Assembly: GCF_024169515.1 (NCBI RefSeq)
Contig: NZ_JAMKCQ010000003.1
Coordinates: 1 to 64,000, forward strand
Direction of reading: 5' to 3'
Origin: Erwinia aphidicola
GTDB lineage: Bacteria > Pseudomonadota > Gammaproteobacteria > Enterobacterales > Enterobacteriaceae
Length of the DNA: 64,000 nt
Below the pieces are notes generated by a model. It saw only the letters and a list, made by a program, of their open reading frames with translations. It made no database searches and was not told the origin of the DNA. Positions 8,525 to 17,416 of the stretch are shown here, in pieces. A program made the translations under genes and the position numbers. The number at the start of each line of letters is the position of its first letter. Positions within the stretch are counted from its first letter, which is position 1.

Positions 8525-8568
8525 TCTGACATTGCTCTGACAATTCGGCTTCCGGCGCAGGGGATACT
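8525..8568 (+). promoter_or_regulatory. Candidate VxrB-type box and promoter of the GH5 gene
   Basis: The heptamer tctgaca occurs twice (8525-8531 and 8536-8542), exactly 11 bp apart, as expected for side-by-side binding of an OmpR-family dimer. It overlaps the -35 region of a promoter whose -10 could be gatact (8563-8568). The downstream gene starts at 8602. Confidence 0.45.
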
Positions 8569-8601
8569 GCCTCTCATCATTTCAAGATAAGAGAGATAAC
8601 G

Positions 8602-9822
8602 ATGATGAAAAATCTGCGCGTATCGCTGTGCCTGGCCCTGTTGCTCTGGGGAATACTGTCTGGTTTCTCGCGTGCCGCCGATGAGATTACCTTCTGGGAC
8701 AGCCCGCGTTATGGAGGCAACAGCTTTAACCGCCTGCCGCCGGACAAGGCCTATTTTGCTGCATTACGTGGCTACGGTGCCAGCTGGGTACGTTTGTCCT
8801 ATGACAAATGGCACCCCCAGCAGCGTGACTTTCTGATGGGCGATGCTGATCATTATCGGGGGCTACAGCCTGCGGATCTCAGCACGCTGAAGGCCACGCT
8901 AAAAAAAGCACATGATTCAGGCCTCAAAGTAGTCATCTCCCCGCTGAGCCTGCCCGGTATGCGCTGGTCGCAAAATAACGGGGGGAAATTTGATGACCGT
9001 CTGTGGCAGGACAAAAGCTACTGGAAGCAGAGTGCGGCTTTCTGGCGCGACCTGGCTGCGGCGCTGAAGGATATTCCCGGGGTGGCAGCCTACAACCTGA
9101 TTAATGAGCCCGCACCAGAAAAGCGTGCCGGGCTTGCCGAACACGCCGGCATCGAAGAGATGCAGCGCTGGTACCAGCATCATCAGGGCAGCGCACGCGA
9201 TCTGCCGGCATTTTATCAGATGCTGATTAGCGCTATTCGCGAAGTAGATCCGCTTACGCCTGTCATGGTAGACGGTGGTTGGTATGGTGCAGCTGATGGG
9301 TTTGGCTACTGGCCCGCGGCGTTGGACGACACGCGTGTGCTGTACAGTTTTCATATGTATGAACCCTACGCCGCCACCAGTGGGCCAAATCTTAAGCGCA
9401 AAAAACCGTACTCGTATCCCGGTGTGGTCCCCTTCGGTACGGGGAAAGAGATGTGGAACGCGCAGCGCATAGCACAGTATCTGCAACAACCTTTTATTTG
9501 GGCTGAACAACAGCATATACCGGCCAGCCGGATGGTAGCCGGAGAGTTCGGCTGTATCCGCATGCTGCCGGGATGCCAGAAGTACCTGGAGGATGTGTTG
9601 CAGGTACTGGATATAAAGCAGTCGCACTGGGCCTTTTACAGCTTCCGCGAAGACAGCTGGGATGCCATGGACTACGAACTCGGCAAACGTAAGGTGCCGT
9701 GGTCATACTGGCAGGCGATGGAGCAACATACTGCGGACACCTTAGCGCGTCATCCGGGGCCTGAGTTTGAACCCATTCGCCGGCGTCTGGAGCACGGCAG
9801 AGTAAAAGCTGGCCCGAAATGA
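8602..9822 (+). CDS. Secreted glycoside hydrolase family 5 (cellulase-like)
   Basis: A 406-residue protein with a cleavable signal peptide ending near FSRAAD and a TIM-barrel GH5 domain. The acid/base is Glu169 in YNLINEPAPE and the nucleophile is Glu315 in VAGEFGC; both catalytic carboxylates are present. GH5 enzymes hydrolyse beta-1,4-linked glucans or mannans; the exact substrate cannot be told. ATG 8602 (or 8605) follows GAGAGATAACG. It lies 91 bp behind the vxrC-like gene with its own candidate response-regulator box, so it is probably a target of the two-component system. It might also act on a self-made polysaccharide. Confidence 0.85.
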   Translation: MMKNLRVSLCLALLLWGILSGFSRAADEITFWDSPRYGGNSFNRLPPDKAYFAALRGYGASWVRLSYDKWHPQQRDFLMGDADHYRGLQPADLSTLKATLKKAHDSGLKVVISPLSLPGMRWSQNNGGKFDDRLWQDKSYWKQSAAFWRDLAAALKDIPGVAAYNLINEPAPEKRAGLAEHAGIEEMQRWYQHHQGSARDLPAFYQMLISAIREVDPLTPVMVDGGWYGAADGFGYWPAALDDTRVLYSFHMYEPYAATSGPNLKRKKPYSYPGVVPFGTGKEMWNAQRIAQYLQQPFIWAEQQHIPASRMVAGEFGCIRMLPGCQKYLEDVLQVLDIKQSHWAFYSFREDSWDAMDYELGKRKVPWSYWQAMEQHTADTLARHPGPEFEPIRRRLEHGRVKAGPK

Positions 9823-9974
9823 ATTCATAAGATGCCGGCAGATGAGCAGAGCTGGAAATAAGCACGACATCGTTGCTTTGGACTGACATACTGTTGAGGC
9901 TAGTTTTAAATGTCCGGGTTTTAGCTAAATTGAAATGTCCGTCAGGTCTTGCCGAATATATCCTGGCTGCGGGT

Positions 9975-10953
9975 CTATAAGTCAGCAAGTGCTTCAAGCA
10001 AATCAGTTTCATTCAGGAAGCGCTGTGACTTCTTCGCCGGATCTTTTTTCTGTCCTCTGCGACTGGGTCCACTGCCCGATGGTACCGAAAGTGAACGCGT
10101 GCTGTCGCGCTTTTCCTGAACCCGCTTAGCCACGGCCAGCGCGTGTCCCAGCCGCTTATTCTCAACGATGGCACCCTGATCGACTTCCGCCAGGCGGTCA
10201 TAAGCAGAGCAGGGAAGTGCAATGCCATTTGACCGAAGCTCAATTAGCACAGATGCCGGTGATGTTCAGCTCGTTCATCGCGCGCCCGAACTGCGTCTGT
10301 CCGTCACCGCCAGCCGCATTTTTGTTGTTAATACGAAAAATGCTGGCTTTGTCGCTGTAGAATGCCAGCGGCTTACCGTGCTGCTCCAGATAGCCGCGCG
10401 TGGCGTCAAAATAGGTGAACGTGGACTCAGACTTTACGAAGTGGAGCTGCATCAGGCGACTGGTCGCGTCATCAACGTAGACCAGCAGCGTGCAGGCCGG
10501 TCCGCGTTCCTCAAACCAGCGGTGATCGCAGCCGTCGATCTGTATCAGCTCGCCAACGCAGGTGCGACGATACCGCGGCTGCTGGATCCTCGGCGCACGC
10601 ATTTTCCGGGGGATCCAGAGTCCGGCTCGTACCATCAGCTGACGCACGGTCTCTTAAGCCAGCACAACGTCATGGAGTTCGGCCAGCTTCTCGCAGGCGA
10701 GCGTCGGACCAAAGTCGGCGTAGTTATCGCGGATGATGCCCAGAGCAAGTTCAGCAAGGCCAGGCAGAAGCTGGCGATTACTACGCAATCCACGGCGGCG
10801 GTTCACCAGTGCCAGTGGCCCGGACTCGCGATAACGCGCAAGCAGACGCCGGCAGTGACGATCCGTCAGGCCAAGTCGTTGTGATGCAAGCGAAGTAGTG
10901 AGCCTGCCATCAATGACATCCTGCAGGATCTTGAGGCGGTTAACTTCATTCAT
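9975..10953 (-). pseudogene. Broken ISNCY-family transposase
   Basis: The protein begins MNEVNRLKILQDVIDG at 10953 and continues with a helix-turn-helix (RLGLTDRHCRRLLARYRE), then the start of the DDE core (GELIQIDGCDHRWFE). A TAA at 10654-10656 replaces the codon before ETVRQLMV. Near 10240 the frame jumps from LNITGICA to IELRSNGIALP: roughly 140 codons of the catalytic core are missing with a frameshift. The C-terminus (AYDRLAEVDQGAIVENKRLG) is intact to 9975. With one nonsense mutation and one deletion it cannot make active transposase. Confidence 0.8.
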
Positions 10954-10994
10954 CGTAAAGCACTCCGAACCGTAAGCCGTCATTAGTTGCGTCC

Positions 10995-10999
10995 TCAGC
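10995..10999. repeat. Target-site duplication of the Tn3 transposon, left copy
   Basis: TCAGC immediately outside the left GGGG end of the transposon, identical to 29845-29849. Five-base duplications are the hallmark of Tn3-family transposition. Confidence 0.9.
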
Positions 11000-11037
11000 G
11001 GGGTTCGGGGGCCGATGATGTAAAAAACCACTCTAAC
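11000..11037 (+). repeat. Left terminal inverted repeat (IRL) of the Tn3-family transposon
   Basis: Thirty-eight bases starting GGGGTTCGGGGGCC and ending ACCACTCTAAC. It pairs with 29807-29844, differing at positions 9, 12, 15, 33 and 38 only. Confidence 0.92.
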
Positions 11038-11169
11038 GAAGTAATTATATGAAATATGGGTATTTATTTGGCAATTCACTATTAATAGAATTCCTCCTCT
11101 CCGAATGGCTGAAAACCGGAGCTGTTTTAAGATCGGAGGCATTCCGGATACGTTCCAGCTTCTGGGAAC

Positions 11170-12267
11170 TTAATCGACGTGATGCGTGGGATAATCTATA
11201 TAACCTGCATCTCGCCCAGTATAGAACGTATCTTTATCAGGAATAGCTATCGGCCACCCATTTTTCATGCGTTTAACGAGATCTGGATTGGCTATGAAAG
11301 GACGCCCAAATGCAATTAAGTCGGCAAACCCCTCTCTGAGTGCCATTTCTGCACGCGCCTGTGTATAGCTGCCTGCGACGATAAGAGTTCCCTCGTAGGC
11401 CTCACGAAACTTTGTTAGAAAACCAGCAGGAATGGCCTGAGCTCCGAGAGATTCCTGATCGCTCAAATGCACATATGCGAGATGTCGACGACGCAGTTCG
11501 ATACCTAAAGATAACCAGGTATCCTGCTCATCATCAAAGCTATGCATATCCTGCAGGCGGCCAAAGGGTGCAATACGGATACCTGTCAGATGACTCCCGA
11601 TGGCTGCAGAGATAGCATCCACAGTTTCCAGCGTAAACCGCAGACGATTGGCAATATTACCGCCATAACGATCTGTTCTGTCGTTAAGTCCACCATTGAT
11701 AAATTGCTCGAAGATGTAGCCGTTAGCTGCGTGGATCTCCACTCCGTCAAAACCCGCCTCGATGGCATTTTTAGCTGCCTGAACGAAATCCTGTGTCACC
11801 CGCGGGACTTCATCCGTTGCTAATGCGCGGGGCTGGCTGTGAAATACGCGTACAGACTGACAGTTATCACCAGGAATGTGAGTGGTGCAGCCTTCTGCAA
11901 CGCGTGAGACGGAGCTGACCGGGGCCTGCCCATCAGGCTGGTGAGCAATGTGTGAGGAACGTCCTACGTGCCAAAGCTGGATGAATATTTTCCCACCCTG
12001 CGCATGTACTGCCTCTGTCACCTTTTTCCAGCCCTCTATCTGTTCGTCAGTGTAAATTCCCGGCGTGTAAGCCTGTCCACGGCCTTCCATTGAAACAGGT
12101 GAACCTTCGGAAACAATTAAACCTGCTGTTGCGCGCTGGCGATAGTAGGTGACCATACTGTCAGTGGGAACAAGGTCATAGGCCCGCGATCGGGTCATTG
12201 GTGCCATAACGACACGATTATTAAGCTTTATTCCATTCATTGTATAGATATTTAGCAACTCGCTCAT
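11170..12267 (-). CDS. Old yellow enzyme family alkene reductase (NemA-like)
   Basis: A 365-residue FMN-dependent ene-reductase that uses NAD(P)H to reduce activated C=C bonds, quinones or nitro compounds in the cytosol. Seen: the FMN-binding start NNRVVMAPMTRSRA, the substrate-binding pair and proton donor in EIHAANGYIFEQF, the NDRTDRYGG motif, and the phosphate-binding C-terminus (IAFGRPFIANPDLV). The ATG at 12267 follows CAGGAGA; upstream in-frame codons lack a ribosome site. A LysR gene diverges 119 bp away and is its probable regulator. It is the first cargo gene inside the left repeat. The native substrate is unknown. Confidence 0.88.
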   Translation of the reverse strand: MSELLNIYTMNGIKLNNRVVMAPMTRSRAYDLVPTDSMVTYYRQRATAGLIVSEGSPVSMEGRGQAYTPGIYTDEQIEGWKKVTEAVHAQGGKIFIQLWHVGRSSHIAHQPDGQAPVSSVSRVAEGCTTHIPGDNCQSVRVFHSQPRALATDEVPRVTQDFVQAAKNAIEAGFDGVEIHAANGYIFEQFINGGLNDRTDRYGGNIANRLRFTLETVDAISAAIGSHLTGIRIAPFGRLQDMHSFDDEQDTWLSLGIELRRRHLAYVHLSDQESLGAQAIPAGFLTKFREAYEGTLIVAGSYTQARAEMALREGFADLIAFGRPFIANPDLVKRMKNGWPIAIPDKDTFYTGRDAGYIDYPTHHVD

Positions 12268-12386
12268 TCTGTCTCCTGACGCCATTTCATGGTAAACATC
12301 TGTTAGCAACGATCTTAACCTTATTTGAAGGCCATGATTACCTGGGCAAAAAGCCCCTCAGTGTTGAGATAAAGGAACCAATATTT

Positions 12387-13316
12387 GTGACGGCACAACT
12401 CAATGGCGTACAGGAATTTACTGAAGTCGTCAGAAAAGGCAGTTTCGTTGCTGCTGCTGAGGGTTTAGGCGTGACGCGCTCTGCACTCAGTAAAAGCATC
12501 AAGCGTCTGGAAATCCGCCTGGGGGTTCGCTTACTCAACCGCAGTACGCGAAGCCTGTCGCTGACGCCGGAAGGTGAGATCTATTTCAATCGCTGCACTG
12601 CTGCTCTGGATATGATTTCAGATGCTGAAAGCATCATAGAGGCGGGGATAGTGGAGCCGTCTGGACTGATGCGGCTGACGGTTCCCGTGGCCTTTGGGCA
12701 TCTTTTCATTATGCCCTTACTCAATATCATGGCGTTAAAATACCGGACCCTGAACATCGAAGTTGATTTCAGCGATCGGGTTCGCGACCCGGCGACAGAC
12801 GGCTTTGACCTCGCGCTGAGGCTTGGCCCCCTGCCTGACTCAGGTGATTTGGTTGCCACCCGCCTGGGCGAGCAAAGGCTTACCATTTGCGCCTCTGAGG
12901 GCTATCTTGAACGAGCAGGCACCCCCATTGATCTTCGTGAGCTTTCATCACACAGATGCATTTCAGGGTTACCGTCAGACGGGCAAACTTACTGGCTAAT
13001 CCGGGGTAAAGAGGGACACGTTGTAAGGCATGTTGTTTCCTCAGCCTACCGTTTTAATAATGGTCAAGCCATGCTGGAAGCGGCTATTGCCGGATGTGGG
13101 GTGACGCAACTTCCGGACTGGTTATGCGGTGATGCCATCAAAAAGGGGCAGCTTCGTGCAATTCTACCCACATTTCAGGCACCGCCCACCCCCATTTCTG
13201 CAATTTGGCCCAGGACTCACACGGTCCTTCCTAAAGTGAGAGCCTTGATTGAAGAACTGAAAAAAGAGTTGCCGGCACGCTTGCCGAGCGCGCAGCGTTC
13301 ATCTGTTGCGCGGTAA
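12387..13316 (+). CDS. LysR-family regulator, divergent from the alkene reductase
   Basis: A 309-residue LysR-type regulator: N-terminal winged helix-turn-helix (FTEVVRKGSFVAAAEGLGV, ALSKSIKRLE) in the first ~60 residues, then a periplasmic-binding-like effector domain. I chose the GTG at 12387 because AAAGGA precedes it and because the protein then begins at the usual distance from the HTH; the frame is open further upstream but without support. Divergent layout with the ene-reductase suggests it controls that gene and itself. It closely resembles the LysR at 16373 in the HTH (RLGVRLLNRSTRSLSLTPEG), suggesting duplication within the transposon. Confidence 0.86.
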   Translation: MTAQLNGVQEFTEVVRKGSFVAAAEGLGVTRSALSKSIKRLEIRLGVRLLNRSTRSLSLTPEGEIYFNRCTAALDMISDAESIIEAGIVEPSGLMRLTVPVAFGHLFIMPLLNIMALKYRTLNIEVDFSDRVRDPATDGFDLALRLGPLPDSGDLVATRLGEQRLTICASEGYLERAGTPIDLRELSSHRCISGLPSDGQTYWLIRGKEGHVVRHVVSSAYRFNNGQAMLEAAIAGCGVTQLPDWLCGDAIKKGQLRAILPTFQAPPTPISAIWPRTHTVLPKVRALIEELKKELPARLPSAQRSSVAR

Positions 13317-14270
13317 TGCGGTATCAATACCGGATACATCGTCTGTTGAAAGCCAGCCTGGATTATATTCGCTCCAGCATATTGACCAACGATTGTGAGA
13401 ATCCTTTTCCATTCCAACCCGGTAATGCGCGCCGTAGATTTCGCGCCCCCCTGAGTCGTGTGTTTTCTCCGCGATAATCCGGCCTATTATCAGGAAGGCC
13501 GACTGACGATCGGGCTGGATACATACTTTCAGCGGTTCACCATAATGCTGCATCCAGGGCCACGGAAGCCGGAAGGCTTTCATTGCGGCAATAATATTCC
13601 GCCTCCCTGATATGTAGCCCAGGGGGGTAAAATTACCCGCAGCATTTTCACTAAAGCATGTGCTGAAAAGTTTGAAATCTGCCTGGTCCAGCGCCCACGC
13701 ATAGCGATACCAGGTATCGATGACCCCCTGTTCTTCACTCGTATCACGGTGGTTTTCTGGCACAATATTCCAGGGGGCGTCAAGTTCACTGATGATGGCG
13801 ACTTGCGGAAATCCCTGATGCCAGCCGGATTCTTCAGCCGGTAGCAGCCATCCCGATAAAAACTGCCTTGCACCTGAAGTCCAGGTTATTTGCAGGTGAA
13901 GAGTATGGATAACAGGTTGGGACTCATCTGTGCCTGCCCTCATCACGACCGTCCCCCCAAACCGCACCTGGTTATGACGTCCGGAACCTTTGCGCGAAGC
14001 CTGCCCGTGCAGGTATGCACTGGCGACGTAATCTTTATCGTTCCGGCGCTCAACGGTGTTTGTCAGCGTAACGGATACGTTGTCCAGGTCAGCAAAGTCA
14101 TTTTGCAAAAGGGCGGCGACATTTTCACGGCCGGAAACTGTTCCACGATGACTGCTGACTAATCTGACCGAGGGGTCCAGCCATTGGCTATTGTCTGAGC
14201 AAGCATTCCCTGACCAGGTTTCACAAAAACTAATCAGGCTCTGCACCGAAGAATGAAATGAACTGTTCAT
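13299..14270 (-). CDS. Two-domain NTF2-like (SnoaL-type) protein
   Basis: A 323-residue cytosolic protein made of two NTF2-like cone folds: the first (about 15-150) includes SVRLVSSHRGTVSGRENV, the second (about 175-305) includes YRYAWALDQADFKLFSTCF and the typical ending RWSICWSEYNPGWL. Such folds serve as isomerases, dehydratases or small-ligand binders, usually with an Asp/His pair; I cannot assign a reaction. It follows the luciferase-like gene by 14 bp and is the last gene of the esterase-monooxygenase-NTF2 operon. Its 3' end overlaps the convergent LysR gene by 18 bp. Confidence 0.65.
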   Translation of the reverse strand: MNSSFHSSVQSLISFCETWSGNACSDNSQWLDPSVRLVSSHRGTVSGRENVAALLQNDFADLDNVSVTLTNTVERRNDKDYVASAYLHGQASRKGSGRHNQVRFGGTVVMRAGTDESQPVIHTLHLQITWTSGARQFLSGWLLPAEESGWHQGFPQVAIISELDAPWNIVPENHRDTSEEQGVIDTWYRYAWALDQADFKLFSTCFSENAAGNFTPLGYISGRRNIIAAMKAFRLPWPWMQHYGEPLKVCIQPDRQSAFLIIGRIIAEKTHDSGGREIYGAHYRVGMEKDSHNRWSICWSEYNPGWLSTDDVSGIDTALPRNR

Positions 14271-14284
14271 TTATTGTCCTGCGT

Positions 14285-15265
14285 TTATTCAGAAGGAAAC
14301 TCGGGTAACACGAATTCTGCCATTTCAGCCATCACCTCGGCTGCGGGCCGTGTCAGCGGTTTCAGATTTAACGCAACGTGGTTTACCCCCTGGCATTCCT
14401 GCTCCTTCCATAGCTTTATCAGCGCATTGCGGCCGACAGTGATGCCATTCATCAATCTGCGAAGCGGGGCGTCAGGGTTAGCATCGAGGTCAAAAAAGGT
14501 GGCATAGCCATAAGGTCTGAAACGATTGTCGTCGTAACCGTCACGCCAGAATTCAAGTAGCTCCGGGAGCGTTGAGAAGTCACTCAGATGCCATATCCAT
14601 CCGTCGCTTTCCTCCGCTATCCAGCTCAGGTCCTGCCGTGCCCGCCCTACCACAATCATCGGAATGCGGAATTTAAACGGTTTAGGAACAAGATCAAGAT
14701 TGCCTGAAAGCTTGCCGTAAAACGCCGTTTCAGCCACTGGGAAGGACCTCTCACTGACGGTTTTTATCAGACTAAACGCTTCCCGATAGCGTTCGGCACG
14801 GTTATCGTAATCGGCTCCAAACGCAGGGTATTCAACAGCACGATCGCCGCTGGACAATCCCAGCAGAAGCCGCCCACCACTTAGCTGGTCCACCGAGGCT
14901 GCCTGCTTCGCCAATATAATCGGGTCCCGCAGGGGTAACACCATACCGGTAGTACCCAGCGTTATGCGTGTAGTTTGAGAGGCAAGAAATCCGAGGTAGA
15001 CCATAGGATCCAGCATCTGTCCGGTGTCACCAAACCGCGGGTCATAAAAGGGAACATCTCTCATCCAAAGAGCGGAAAAACCAGCGTCATCAGCATATTT
15101 TGCCAGCGCCTGATGATCCTGCAGAGTCGGGAAAGGCGAATCCGGATAACCTTCAAGTGGCATAATAAAGCCAAAGGTCAGGCGGCCCGGGCGGAATACG
15201 CGCTTATAGGCGCTGTGTGAGTCAAGATCCGGCGGATAAGTAAGTTCTGTATGTAAATGGGGCAT
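14285..15265 (-). CDS. Luciferase-like monooxygenase (LLM class oxidoreductase)
   Basis: A 326-residue TIM-barrel oxidoreductase of the bacterial-luciferase superfamily, which uses reduced FMN (or F420) and often O2. Motifs: GFIMPLEGY, FSALWMRDVPFYDP, the cofactor-site region LGTTGMVLPLRDPIILAKQ and the signature LSGGRLLLGLSSGDRAVEYPAFG. It matches the luciferase-type oxidoreductase subgroup near TIGR03571. The ATG at 15265 is chosen because AGGAG lies 5 bp before it; a GTG two codons upstream overlaps that site. It is the middle gene of a three-gene operon, between an esterase and an NTF2-like protein. Confidence 0.82.
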   Translation of the reverse strand: MPHLHTELTYPPDLDSHSAYKRVFRPGRLTFGFIMPLEGYPDSPFPTLQDHQALAKYADDAGFSALWMRDVPFYDPRFGDTGQMLDPMVYLGFLASQTTRITLGTTGMVLPLRDPIILAKQAASVDQLSGGRLLLGLSSGDRAVEYPAFGADYDNRAERYREAFSLIKTVSERSFPVAETAFYGKLSGNLDLVPKPFKFRIPMIVVGRARQDLSWIAEESDGWIWHLSDFSTLPELLEFWRDGYDDNRFRPYGYATFFDLDANPDAPLRRLMNGITVGRNALIKLWKEQECQGVNHVALNLKPLTRPAAEVMAEMAEFVLPEFPSE

Positions 15266-15321
15266 TTTCACTCCTGATGGGCGCGGTCAGCCGCGCCCGT
15301 TATTCAATTCATCATTGATAA

Positions 15322-16251
15322 TTACTTCGCGGCATCCCGTAGAGCCTGCTTAATAAAGACGACTGAGCTCTCCAGGGCCTGTACCGCTTCTGGCTGCAGT
15401 GTGGAGAAGAAATGCCATGCGTGAAACATACCTGGCCAGACTTCCAGATTTACGCGAACGCGGTGATCACCCAGGTGAGTGGCCAGACGCATCGCATCGC
15501 TTAGCATCAGTTCGTTTTCACCAATCTGAACCAGCACCGGCGGCAGACCCGTTACGTCGGCAAACACGGGAGATGCCATTGGGTGATTAGGTAACGCACC
15601 GCCCAGGAAGGTGCGTGCCAGGAAATCCAGACCGGCCTTGGTGTTTAGCGGATCGAGGCTTTCCCGGTTGGTCATGGATACGCCCGTGTGCTCAAGGTTG
15701 GCCCATGGGGAAATAGAAACACCGCCAGCCGGAAGCGGCAGGCCTTTGTTGCGTGCAGCAACCATAACGGTAACCACCATCGCTCCGCCCGCAGACTCAC
15801 CCGCCAGTATGATTTTGCTGGCGTCAAATCCCTGTTCAATTAACCACTCATACGCACGAACGGTATCGGTAACGGGCGTAGGGAAAGGATACTCCGGCGC
15901 CAGACGGTAATCCGGCATGTAAACCCGTGCGCCCAGCATGCTGGCGTAGTTACCACCAATGCCGTGATAGCCAGCAGGTTCACCGACAATGTAAGCCCCG
16001 CCGTGGATGTACATAACGATGGCATCAGTTTCAAGGTTGTCGGGGGTTACCAGCGTTCCCGGCACGCCCCCCATGTCGACTTCAGAAAAAATCACACCGG
16101 CAGGTGCAGGATTTTTAGCCAGCATACGTGTATAGGCGTCACGCACCTCGCTCATAGGCGTTACGGTATCCTCACCCGTAAGGATTGGGCCCAGGCCAGC
16201 CAGGCTTTCTGACCATTCTTTTACGGCTTGTTTGGTTTGTTGATTCAGCAT
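15322..16251 (-). CDS. Alpha/beta hydrolase of the hormone-sensitive-lipase family
   Basis: A 309-residue carboxylesterase. The oxyanion-hole motif HGGAY starts at residue 83, the nucleophile elbow GESAGG gives Ser153, and the catalytic His lies in the C-terminal GMFHAWHFF, with an acidic residue in GENELMLSDAM. These are the HSL-family hallmarks (acetyl or short-chain ester hydrolysis). The ATG at 16251 is preceded by CAGGAAT; upstream in-frame ATGs have none. It is the first gene of the operon with the luciferase-like and NTF2-like genes. A LysR gene diverges 121 bp upstream. There is no signal peptide, so it is cytosolic. Confidence 0.85.
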   Translation of the reverse strand: MLNQQTKQAVKEWSESLAGLGPILTGEDTVTPMSEVRDAYTRMLAKNPAPAGVIFSEVDMGGVPGTLVTPDNLETDAIVMYIHGGAYIVGEPAGYHGIGGNYASMLGARVYMPDYRLAPEYPFPTPVTDTVRAYEWLIEQGFDASKIILAGESAGGAMVVTVMVAARNKGLPLPAGGVSISPWANLEHTGVSMTNRESLDPLNTKAGLDFLARTFLGGALPNHPMASPVFADVTGLPPVLVQIGENELMLSDAMRLATHLGDHRVRVNLEVWPGMFHAWHFFSTLQPEAVQALESSVVFIKQALRDAAK

Positions 16252-16372
16252 TTTTATTCCTGTTTGTATTTGCACTAAAAAGTAACAGGTGACTATGATA
16301 GGTAAATATTTGGGGAATGTGCTTCCCTTATCAGGGTACATTAACGCCCGTATTGAATGAGATAAATAAATC

Positions 16373-17281
16373 ATGGAAATCAACAGCATTGGTGATATCG
16401 CCGCGTTCGTTGCGGCTGTTAAAGCCGGGAGTTACACCCACGCTGCGGGTTCTCTCGGACTCACACGTTCAGCCATTGGCAAGAGTATTGTCAGACTCGA
16501 AACGCGTATGGGGGTACGCCTCCTTAACCGTACCACCCGGAGTCTGAGTCTGACCGATGAGGGGAGGATCATGTTCGAACGTTGCCGACAGATACTGGAT
16601 GACCTGGAAGAGGTCGATGCTGCCATGGCCATGCGCAGAGGTAAGCCAACGGGGACTCTCCGACTGAGTGCGCCGCTTTCTTTTGGGCAGCACCATATCC
16701 TTCCCGTTCTGGATGTTTATCTCAAAAAGTGGCCGGAGCTTCGTGCGGAGGTATCCTTTAGCGACAGGTTTGTCGACCTCATTGAAGAAGGCTTTGATAT
16801 TGCTATTCGCATCGGTGAACCTCGCGATGACTCCCGGATTCTTACCCGAACGATTGCTTCGCAGCACATTGTCACTTGTGCATCTCCCGAATATCTGTCC
16901 TCACGGGGCGTGCCAAAAACGCCCGCAGACTTAACCAGGCATGACACCATTTTTCTTCTGAGTGCAGAAAAGAGACGAAGCTGGCGGTTTGCGACTACGG
17001 AAGGCACTTTTGTGTATGAAGGACCCGGGCGGTTAAACCTCGACAGTTCGGAAGCCATGCGGGCATCGGCAATTTCCGGATTTGGTATCGTTCACTTACC
17101 GACCTATTTGCTAGGGGAGGATTTGCGTAGCGGTAAATTAATACCCGTGCTTGAGGCGTTTCCTTTCCCTCCGGAACCTATTCGGCTCATTTATCCCAGT
17201 AAACGACATTTATCACCGCGAATTCGTGCCTTTATCGATCTGCTGGTTGAAAGCTGGGAGCAAGGCGTGCCCTGGGAATAA
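16373..17281 (+). CDS. LysR-family regulator, divergent from the esterase operon
   Basis: A 302-residue LysR-type regulator with an N-terminal winged HTH (FVAAVKAGSYTHAAGSLGLT, then AIGKSIVRLE) and a C-terminal effector domain. It starts 121 bp from the esterase on the opposite strand, the standard LysR layout, so it probably regulates the esterase-monooxygenase-NTF2 operon and itself. The HTH region is very similar to that of the LysR at 12387. Confidence 0.87.
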   Translation: MEINSIGDIAAFVAAVKAGSYTHAAGSLGLTRSAIGKSIVRLETRMGVRLLNRTTRSLSLTDEGRIMFERCRQILDDLEEVDAAMAMRRGKPTGTLRLSAPLSFGQHHILPVLDVYLKKWPELRAEVSFSDRFVDLIEEGFDIAIRIGEPRDDSRILTRTIASQHIVTCASPEYLSSRGVPKTPADLTRHDTIFLLSAEKRRSWRFATTEGTFVYEGPGRLNLDSSEAMRASAISGFGIVHLPTYLLGEDLRSGKLIPVLEAFPFPPEPIRLIYPSKRHLSPRIRAFIDLLVESWEQGVPWE

Positions 17282-17416
17282 GGGAAATGTCCGTACAGGA
17301 CTTCCAAACGCAGTTATGTGGCATTCATTTACAGGTTCCACGTCCGCTGTTCGCTCATAGAGGACCTTTACCTCGCCCGCTTCGTGCCAGTAGCTGATCA
17401 GTTGAACATCCTGAAG

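Larger units (their letters stand above)
9898..10999 (-). mobile_element. ISNCY/IS1202-type insertion sequence, left part (interrupted by the Tn3 transposon)
   Basis: This is the larger part of an IS that continues at 29845-29920. Its outer end carries two tandem ~19-bp units, ggctagttttaaatgtccg (9898-9916) and agctaaattgaaatgtccg (9923-9941). Inverted copies of the pair stand at 29878-29896 and 29902-29920, which defines the element ends. Removing the transposon leaves about 1.2 kb, shorter than a full element because the transposase gene has an internal deletion. I found no target duplication of the IS itself. Confidence 0.75.

Noticed and set aside
8917..9627. 236-codon minus-strand frame inside the GH5 gene
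   Set aside because: Antisense shadow of a high-GC coding region with no family resemblance.
10654..11142. Longer minus-strand frame that would extend the IS transposase into the transposon
   Set aside because: The extension crosses the transposon boundary at 11000; the native start MNEVN at 10953 is clear.
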